Shown here piece by piece: positions 29,190-34,449 of a stretch of DNA of 37,439 bases. Numbering within the stretch: position 1 is the stretch's first letter; each line of letters starts with the position of its first letter. The notes beneath the pieces are model-generated. The model was not told the origin of the DNA, did no database searches, and saw only the letters and a list, made by a program, of their open reading frames with translations. The stretch lies in the NCBI GenBank assembly GCA_028287105.1, contig JAQBQH010000355.1, positions 1 to 37,439 on the forward strand, written 5' to 3'. The position numbers were made by a program, and so were the translations under genes. This DNA comes from Myxococcales bacterium. Its GTDB lineage: Bacteria; Myxococcota_A; Polyangia; Palsa-1104.

Positions 29190-29200
29190 ACAGACCTCCT
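29187..29200 (-). promoter_or_regulatory. Strong Shine-Dalgarno site selecting a TTG start
   Basis: Minus strand: AGGAGG (29200-29195), 5-nt spacer, TTG (29189-29187). The match to the anti-SD is perfect and the spacing is optimal, whereas the upstream ATG at 29210 has no SD. Confidence 0.75.
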
Positions 29201-29208
29201 CAGGGTTC

Positions 29209-29217
29209 ATTATACCA
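29209..29217 (-). promoter_or_regulatory. Extended -10 promoter of the kinase-surface operon
   Basis: Minus strand TGGTATAAT (29217-29209) is a perfect TGnTATAAT extended -10. No good -35 is seen at 16-18 bp, as expected for this promoter class. Predicted start point is near 29202, giving a leader of about 13 nt that contains the SD of the receiver gene. Confidence 0.6.
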
Positions 29218-29364
29218 TGGACCCGAACGGCCGTGGACGGTCGCGCCCGTTCGGCGAGGTCGCGTTTGCCGTCGAGAAGATGGATTGGGAGGCGATGTTC
29301 ACACGGCCGGTTGTGCATCTCATGGATGTAATCGGCCACACCGACGAAGACCTGAGAGTCAATC

Positions 29365-29370
29365 TACAAT
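29365..29370 (+). promoter_or_regulatory. Possible -10 box of the GGDEF-EAL gene
   Basis: TACAAT (5/6 to TATAAT) lies 5 nt before the ATG at 29376. No convincing -35 is found at 16-19 bp. If used, the transcript would be leaderless. Confidence 0.3.
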
Positions 29371-29375
29371 CGACC

Positions 29376-31181
29376 ATGGCTATGGCCACGCCGGCTCAAG
29401 TCGAAGGCGGTGCCGCCGATGGTCCCCAGGGGGAACCCCAACTCGTGAACGTCACGCGCATCCTCGTCGTCGACGACGAGCCGACCATCTTGCACCTCTG
29501 CACGTTGCTGCTCGAGTCGGAGGGCTATACGGTCGTCACTGCCAGCACGCTGGCCGCCGCGCGCGAGCGCGTCGCGCGCGAGGCGTTCGACCTCCTGCTC
29601 GTCGACAAGAATCTGCCCGACGGCAGCGGCCTCGAGCTGGCGGGCGATCTGGCCGCCGCGCCCGCCGACTGCGAGCTCATGATCATGACCGGCTACGCCA
29701 GCTTCGGCTCGGCGGTCGAGGCGATGCGCCACGGCGTCGCCGACTACGTGGAGAAGCCGTTCGATCGCGACGATCTCCTGGCGCGCATTGCCCGCACCAT
29801 GAAGACCCTGACGCTCAAGCGTCACAATTCCGAGCTGGTGGCGGAGCTGCGCCACAAGAACGCGGTGCTGGAGCAGCTCTCGATCGTCGATCCGCTGACG
29901 CAGCTCTACAACCACGCCTATTTTCACGATTCACTCGATCGAGAAGTGCGCCGCGCGGCGCGGCAGAACGGCTCCTTCGCGGTCATCATGATCGACCTCG
30001 ACGGCTTCAAGGCCGTCAACGACGGCTTCGGCCATCGCACCGGCGACGAGGTGCTGCATCGCTTCGCGGATGGGCTGCGCGGGCGCCACCGCCGCGCCGC
30101 CGACCTGACCTTTCGCCTGCGCGAGCACGACGTCGCGGCGCGCTACGGCGGCGACGAGTTCGCCGTCATCCTGCCCGACACGCCCAAGGCGGGCGCGGCG
30201 GTGCTGGCGGAGCGGCTGCGCCTGCAGTACGAGCGCGCGCCGCTGCACGAGTCGCAGCCGGTGGCGCTGACGTTGTCGCTCGGCGTCGCCGGCTTTCCCC
30301 ACGACGCGCTCGACCGCGACGGGCTCATCGAAGCCGCCGACATGGCGCTGCACGCCGCCAAGATGGGCGGCAAGAACCGCGTCGTCTCCTACGCGCCGGG
30401 GCTCTCGCGATCGTCCTCGAGCCGTCCCAGCATCGTGCATCGCCAGGCGCAGCACTTCGAGGCGCTGGCGCGCTCGCTGGAGGAGCGGTCGTTCCGCTTC
30501 GCCTATCAGCCCATCGTCGACGTCGACCGCTGGGAGCCGCACGCCTACGAGGCGCTGTGCCGCCCGATGGACGAGAGCTTCCGCAGCCCCACCGAGCTCT
30601 TCCGCGCCGCCGAGGACGCGGGCCAGATCCTGCCGCTCGGGCGGGTGTTGCGCGAGCTGTGCACGGTGCCGATCGGCGAGCTGCCCGAGCCGGCGCTCTT
30701 GTTCGTGAACCTGCATCCCTACGAGCTCAACGATCCGCGCCTCCTCGACGGCGAGAGCGGGCTCAAGCTGCATGCGCAGCGCATCGTCTTCGAGATCACC
30801 GAGACGGTCGAGCTCCAGGACTTCGGCCGCACGCGCGACCTTCTGGCCAAGCTGCGTGGTCAGGGGTATCGCGTGGCGCTCGACGATCTCGGCTCGGGAT
30901 ATTCGGGCCTCAACCTGTTGGCGCTGCTCGAGCCGGACTACGTCAAGCTCGACATGGACATGGTGCGCTCGATTCGCACCAACGCGCGGACGGCGCGGCT
31001 CGTGCGCCACCTGCTCGACTTCGCGCGCGGCGAGAACATGAAGGTCGTGGCCGAGGGCATCGAGACCACCGAGGAGTACGAGGCGGTGCGCGCGCTCGGC
31101 GTCACGCTCATGCAGGGCTACTACTTCGCACGCCCGTCGCCGCCGTTCGTGGCGATCGCGCCGCGGCCGGTCACGCGCTAG
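29376..31181 (+). CDS. REC-GGDEF-EAL cyclic-di-GMP protein
   Basis: A 601-aa protein. REC is about 25-145 (phospho-acceptor D77 in VDKNLPDGSG, K127 in YVEKPF). GGDEF is about 170-338 with GGDEF at 258-262 and a complete inhibitory-site motif RxxD (REHD, 249-252). EAL is about 365-590 with EALCR (392-396), VNLHP, FEITE, LDDLGSG, VKLD, AEGIE and QGYYF, so the key phosphodiesterase residues are present. Both activities look intact, and phosphorylation of REC could decide between c-di-GMP synthesis and breakdown. The GGDEF domain carries a roughly 10-residue insertion before the RxxD site. The start is uncertain: the open frame reaches 29217, but codon use there is not gene-like, and GTG 29445 is another option. 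Confidence 0.92.
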   Translation: MAMATPAQVEGGAADGPQGEPQLVNVTRILVVDDEPTILHLCTLLLESEGYTVVTASTLAAARERVAREAFDLLLVDKNLPDGSGLELAGDLAAAPADCELMIMTGYASFGSAVEAMRHGVADYVEKPFDRDDLLARIARTMKTLTLKRHNSELVAELRHKNAVLEQLSIVDPLTQLYNHAYFHDSLDREVRRAARQNGSFAVIMIDLDGFKAVNDGFGHRTGDEVLHRFADGLRGRHRRAADLTFRLREHDVAARYGGDEFAVILPDTPKAGAAVLAERLRLQYERAPLHESQPVALTLSLGVAGFPHDALDRDGLIEAADMALHAAKMGGKNRVVSYAPGLSRSSSSRPSIVHRQAQHFEALARSLEERSFRFAYQPIVDVDRWEPHAYEALCRPMDESFRSPTELFRAAEDAGQILPLGRVLRELCTVPIGELPEPALLFVNLHPYELNDPRLLDGESGLKLHAQRIVFEITETVELQDFGRTRDLLAKLRGQGYRVALDDLGSGYSGLNLLALLEPDYVKLDMDMVRSIRTNARTARLVRHLLDFARGENMKVVAEGIETTEEYEAVRALGVTLMQGYYFARPSPPFVAIAPRPVTR

Positions 31182-31182
31182 G

Positions 31183-31221
31183 ACGCGAGGCCTCGCTGCA
31201 GGTCGCGCGCGGGCGCGTGTT
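31183..31221. terminator. Possible weak terminator between convergent genes
   Basis: A 12-bp perfect palindrome GCGAGGCCTCGC (31185-31196) and a short GC hairpin (CGCG-CGGG-CGCG) followed by TGTTTTA lie between the GGDEF-EAL stop and the collagen-like gene stop. The stems are short and the T-run is partial, so this is a guess. Confidence 0.25.
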
Positions 31222-31914
31222 TTACGAGATTCGCTTGATCACGAGTCCCGCGGTGACCGATGACGTGCCACCGGCCAGCGGTGTGATGGTGAGCGCAGTC
31301 GATTCGCCCGCCGGGTTACGTACCGCCACGGTCGAGCTGGCGGTCGTGGTCGTGATCAGCGCGTGTCCGACGAGCTGCGAGGTGCCGGTCGCGCGCCCAA
31401 CCACGGTCTCCGTCAGCTCTACGCCGTTGAGCGCGAGGACGAGCTGGCCGGCCTCGGTCACGCTGACTTGCCAAGACACCTCGTAGACGCCGATCGCAGG
31501 CAGCACGAAGGTGGTGGCGTTCATGCGCGTGATGCCGCTCATCGGACCGTCGACGGGAAACTGGACCGAGCTGCCCACTGCGACAGTCGCTGCGTTGTCG
31601 GCCGGCATGCGCGCGAAGAAGTATCCATACGCGACGACGGCCGGAGCGCCGTTGCACACATAGGCGCTGCCGCCGCCCGACGCGAGCTTCGCTCCGCCGT
31701 AGGTGCAATTTGCACCTGGAGACTCGGCGCTGACCACGACCGATTGGCCGGCGGTGCCCATCGTGCCCATGGCGCCCATCCCGGCGGCACCCTGGACGCC
31801 GGGATCTCCCATCGCGCCGGGGTCTCCCATCGGTCCCGGGTCTCCCTTCGTACCTTGCGGGCCCCCAGAGCAACCGATCGCGTACAAACACACTGCCAGC
31901 CACGCACGCTTCAA
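31222..31914 (-). CDS. Collagen-like lipoprotein with BclA-type C-terminal domain
   Basis: A 230-aa lipoprotein (AIGC lipobox, Cys15). Residues 18-57 are collagen-like Gly-X-Y triplets (GPQ GTK GDP GPM GDP GAM GDP GVQ GAA), one interruption, then GAM GTM GTA. After a linker, about 95-230 forms a C1q/TNF-like beta domain. Its order of features (YGYFFARMPADNAATVAVG, GMSG-type start GPMSGITRM, VYEVSWQVSVTEAGQLVL, LNGVELTETVVGR, LVGHALITT, LVIKRIS) closely resembles the C-terminal domain of the Bacillus exosporium protein BclA, from memory. The TTG start (31914) follows GGAGG at 5 nt. It likely forms surface trimers. An apparent extended -10 (TGGTACTGT, about 31933-31941) lies upstream. Confidence 0.85.
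   Translation of the reverse strand: MKRAWLAVCLYAIGCSGGPQGTKGDPGPMGDPGAMGDPGVQGAAGMGAMGTMGTAGQSVVVSAESPGANCTYGGAKLASGGGSAYVCNGAPAVVAYGYFFARMPADNAATVAVGSSVQFPVDGPMSGITRMNATTFVLPAIGVYEVSWQVSVTEAGQLVLALNGVELTETVVGRATGTSQLVGHALITTTTASSTVAVRNPAGESTALTITPLAGGTSSVTAGLVIKRIS
31744..31863 (-). repeat. Collagen-like Gly-X-Y repeat tract
   Basis: Nine uninterrupted Gly-X-Y triplets, then a one-residue phase slip and four further triplets. Charged GDP and GTK triplets, rather than hydroxyproline, would have to stabilise a short triple helix. The tract is short enough that slippage could vary its length between strains. Confidence 0.8.
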
Positions 31915-31924
31915 AGATACCTCC
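31912..31924 (-). promoter_or_regulatory. Shine-Dalgarno site selecting a TTG start
   Basis: Minus strand: GGAGG (31924-31920), 5-nt spacer TATCT, TTG (31914-31912). Same arrangement as the receiver gene at 29189. It places the start directly before the lipoprotein signal peptide KRAWLAVCLYAIGC. Confidence 0.7.
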
Positions 31925-32059
31925 GTCGCCGCACAGTACCATGCTGCGGTCGTGCTGCGAGTTCACAACGGCAGGCACAGCAGCTCGCATCGAGGCGGAA
32001 GGTCGGCGCGCCGACGAGCACACGGCAGCGGCCGTCCCGGCCTCGCTGCCGGCGGGGTT

Positions 32060-32079
32060 TTCGTCCCATATTCGTCCCA
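32060..32079. repeat. 9-bp direct repeat at 11-bp spacing
   Basis: TTCGTCCCA occurs twice (32060-32068 and 32071-32079) separated by TA. The spacing is about one helical turn, as for a regulator binding two adjacent half-sites. It lies in the 202-bp gap between the collagen-like gene and the tRNA, upstream of the collagen-like gene. Confidence 0.5.
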
Positions 32080-32116
32080 AGAAGGTGGAGCAGGAAGTTC
32101 GGAGGAGCTAAGTAAC

Positions 32117-32201
<85 letters not shown>

Positions 32202-32214
32202 GTGAAGCGGTTGA

Positions 32215-32243
32215 AAGCTAGTGCACGACTATCCGCGTGTCAA
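32215..32243 (-). promoter_or_regulatory. Promoter of tRNA-Leu overlapping the end of a receiver gene
   Basis: Minus strand: perfect TTGACA (32243-32238), 17-bp spacer, TAGCTT (32220-32215). The predicted start point is about 7 nt before the tRNA 5' end. The -35 box includes the TGA stop codon (32242-32240) of the upstream receiver gene. Confidence 0.6.
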
Positions 32244-32629
32244 GCACCCTGGCGCGGGCTGTCACCGCGTCGCTGCGTCAGCTGGTGCGCGACGCGCACG
32301 ACATCTTCGAGGTCGAACGGCTTCGACAGGTAGGCGGTGACGCCGAGGCGGCGCGCTTCGTCGGTGAGGTTGTGCACGGCGGACAGCAGCACGACGGGCG
32401 CGTGCAGCGTCGGGAAACGCTGGCGCGCGCTCTCCAGGAATTTCCAGCCGTCCATGAGCGGCATCATGAGATCGAGGAAGACCAGATCCGGCACCTGGCT
32501 CTCGAGACGCGTCAATGCCTGGTAGCCATTGGCCGCGGTCTCCACTTCGAAGCCAGCTTCACGCATGACTTCGGCCAGAGAGCTGAGGATGTCTGGATCA
32601 TCCTCGACGATGAGGATGTTAGCTCGCAC
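32240..32629 (-). CDS. Single-domain response regulator
   Basis: A 129-aa receiver starting at GTG 32629: VEDDPD acidic pocket (8-13), phospho-acceptor D53 (VFLDLMMPLMDG), LLSAV switch strand, and K103 in LSKPFD. It uses the conventional DLMMP signature, unlike the DKNL receivers of the operon at 27-29 kb, so it is not a recent copy of those. There is no output domain and no adjacent kinase, so it is an orphan that could receive phosphate from one of the four kinases in the window (inference). Confidence 0.94.
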   Translation of the reverse strand: MRANILIVEDDPDILSSLAEVMREAGFEVETAANGYQALTRLESQVPDLVFLDLMMPLMDGWKFLESARQRFPTLHAPVVLLSAVHNLTDEARRLGVTAYLSKPFDLEDVVRVAHQLTQRRGDSPRQGA

Positions 32630-32635
32630 ACGAAG

Positions 32636-32664
32636 AAACTAGGCGTCTTCGACCCCTATTTCAA
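32636..32664 (-). promoter_or_regulatory. Promoter of the orphan receiver gene
   Basis: Minus strand: TTGAAA (32664-32659, 5/6 to TTGACA), 17-bp spacer, TAGTTT (32641-32636). The predicted start point falls at the GTG start (32629), so the transcript would be leaderless; no SD is present before the GTG. Confidence 0.45.
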
Positions 32665-32715
32665 GTCCGGCACCTGCTCTATGCAGAAAGCCGAGTGGCA
32701 GTGCATACTTTGCGG

Positions 32716-33321
32716 ATGTCGGATCCGTTCGTGCCGCCGGAGCTGATCCCGGCAGCCAAGCCCACGGGCGAGCCCGTCGTGCGCACCGAGCTCGAAGAGG
32801 TGCTGCGTTTCCTCAACCACAACACGACGCAGTCACGCCTGACGCAAGCCGACGTGACCGCGACCTTGCAGGCGCTCGTCGACACGCTGGTCGCGCGCGG
32901 CGTGCTGCCGCCGGCCGAATACGAACGGCGCCGCCAGCGTGCGCTCGACGCGCAGACGCGTCTCCTCGAAGAGCGGCCGCTCGTGAAGTTCGGCGAAGCG
33001 GTCGACAAGTATGCGCTCGCCGATCTGCCCGACATCGACTGCAACGCGCTCTTGCCCATCTGCAAGGCGCGCTGCTGCCGCCTGACCGTGTTCTGCTCGG
33101 CGCAAGATCTCGACGAGCGCGTCGTGCATTGGGACTATTCGAAGCCCTACCAGATCCGCAAACGCGAGGAAGACGAGTATTGCGTACACTCCGAGCCGGT
33201 CACCTTCCATTGCACCATCTACGCGCAGCGGCCGGCGGTGTGCCGCAGCTACGACTGTCGCGACGACCGCCGCATCTGGCGCGACTTCGCACGTCGCATT
33301 CCGACGGACGAGTCGCTGTGA
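32716..33321 (+). CDS. YkgJ-like cysteine-cluster protein
   Basis: A 201-aa protein with an N-terminal helical region (about 1-95) and a YkgJ-type (UPF0153) metal-chelating region at about 105-185. It has nine cysteines: C109, C116, C120, C121, C127, C156, C166, C176, C181, including the CKARCC core and the late CRSYDC motif. The family is predicted to bind zinc or an Fe-S/iron centre; function is unknown. ATG at 32716 is taken (GTG 32695 is an alternative). Its stop overlaps the next gene's GTG start (GTGA), so the two are cotranslated. Confidence 0.88.
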   Translation: MSDPFVPPELIPAAKPTGEPVVRTELEEVLRFLNHNTTQSRLTQADVTATLQALVDTLVARGVLPPAEYERRRQRALDAQTRLLEERPLVKFGEAVDKYALADLPDIDCNALLPICKARCCRLTVFCSAQDLDERVVHWDYSKPYQIRKREEDEYCVHSEPVTFHCTIYAQRPAVCRSYDCRDDRRIWRDFARRIPTDESL

Positions 33322-33815
33322 GGCGCATCGCCGGAGTGATGCTGCTCTTCGCGCTGGCGGGCTGTCCGCAGCCGCCCGCGCCGCCGGAGCCGCCGGATCT
33401 CGCGCGGCCGGTGAAGGTGGAGAAGGTCGCGCCGCCGACACCGACGCCGATGCCGACGATGGCCGAGGTCGAGGTCGCGGGTGTCGTCGACAATCGCGCC
33501 GCCTTCAAGGGCGACGTGCTGGCCTGGATCACCGACGCGCCCTGCTGGCAGCCGGCGACCAAGTCGTTTGGCTCGTCCAAGACGCAGCCGAACGGGGCCT
33601 TCTTCATGGAGGTCTTCGTTCCGCAGGGCACGTCCTTGTGGGTGTGCGCCGCGACTGCCGACGGCAGCGCCTCGGGCTCCGACGACAAAGCGCCGCTCGC
33701 CGGCAAAGGGCTGGGCGAGATCACCTATCCCGGACAGCACCTCACGCTCAAGAAGGGCAAGCGCGTCACCGCGCCGCCGCCCGCCGTTCCGCTGCCGCCG
33801 CTGCCAAAAAAGTAG
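33318..33815 (+). CDS. Small lipoprotein with carboxypeptidase-regulatory-like domain
   Basis: A 165-aa lipoprotein (LFALAGC, Cys16). After a Pro-rich linker (about 18-45, PAPPEPPDLARP and TPTPMPTM), a single Ig-like domain spans about 48-150. It includes VAGVVDNRAAFKGDVLAWITDAP and a GAFFMEVFVPQGTSLWVC strand, resembling carboxypeptidase regulatory-like folds. The C-terminus is Lys/Pro-rich. The GTG start overlaps the stop of the cysteine-cluster gene. The link between the two functions is unknown. Confidence 0.8.
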   Translation: MRRIAGVMLLFALAGCPQPPAPPEPPDLARPVKVEKVAPPTPTPMPTMAEVEVAGVVDNRAAFKGDVLAWITDAPCWQPATKSFGSSKTQPNGAFFMEVFVPQGTSLWVCAATADGSASGSDDKAPLAGKGLGEITYPGQHLTLKKGKRVTAPPPAVPLPPLPKK

Positions 33816-33837
33816 GTCGCGCCCCGCCGAAGCGGTT

Positions 33838-34449
33838 CTAGGGATCGCCGGCGCGCGTCTCCTTCCACGACGCGCGGAAGACGTCCGGCGACGGGCGGAA
33901 GCGGATGTGCATCGGACCGTGCAGCGCCAGCTCCCCGACGCGATACCCGAGCTCCACCATGCAGCGGAGGTGGAACGAGGATCGCCACGGATACGACAGG
34001 TAATAGGTCTGCGGCGACGACGTGATGACGAGCGCCTCGGCCGCGCCGGCGCCGAGCACCATGCGCCCCGCGTTGCGCAGGTTGGTCGTGGTGTGGCGCG
34101 CGCACGGATCGCAGAGGATGCGCCCGATGTCGACGCCGCGGCCGATGAGCCACTCGCGCATCAGCACCGCCTCGTTGTCGGCCGAATGCACCGCGCCGCC
34201 GGAGACGATGATGGTGCCGCCGACGCGCGTCTCGAGATCGCGCGCCGCCTGCTCGAGCCGCGTCGCCGCCGCGGGGTGGAGCCCCGCCGACCAGCCGAAG
34301 CGCGGGCAGAAGCCGGGCACGATCAGGAAGGCAAATTGCGCCTCTTCGTCGAGACCGCGCCATCCGCCGTTGAGCGCGGCGCTGTCGACCGGGCGACCCC
34401 GATGGGTGGGCTGGCATCGACAGGGATGCATGTCGTAGAGTCGTAACAT
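33838..34449 (-). CDS. DUF218 (SanA/YdcF-like) protein
   Basis: A 203-aa protein containing a DUF218 domain: LIVPGFCPR, a GGTIIVSGGAVHSADNEAVLMREWLIGRG block, and the conserved ARHTTTNLRNAGRMV segment, then ALVITSSPQTYYL. E. coli homologues (SanA, YdcF) affect the envelope, but their chemistry is unclear. No signal peptide or membrane segment is seen. The N-terminus is cysteine-rich (MHPCRCQ). The start is ambiguous: ATG 34449 overlaps the divergent gene start by two bases, while ATG 34431 (197 aa) does not. A longer frame to 34590 runs into that gene and is rejected. Confidence 0.82.
   Translation of the reverse strand: MLRLYDMHPCRCQPTHRGRPVDSAALNGGWRGLDEEAQFAFLIVPGFCPRFGWSAGLHPAAATRLEQAARDLETRVGGTIIVSGGAVHSADNEAVLMREWLIGRGVDIGRILCDPCARHTTTNLRNAGRMVLGAGAAEALVITSSPQTYYLSYPWRSSFHLRCMVELGYRVGELALHGPMHIRFRPSPDVFRASWKETRAGDP

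Noticed and set aside
31941-32111. 56-codon plus-strand ORF between the collagen-like gene and tRNA-Leu
   Set aside because: It reads plausibly at its C-terminus, but it has no ribosome site, overlaps the likely promoter of the collagen-like gene and contains the direct repeat. Too short to support.
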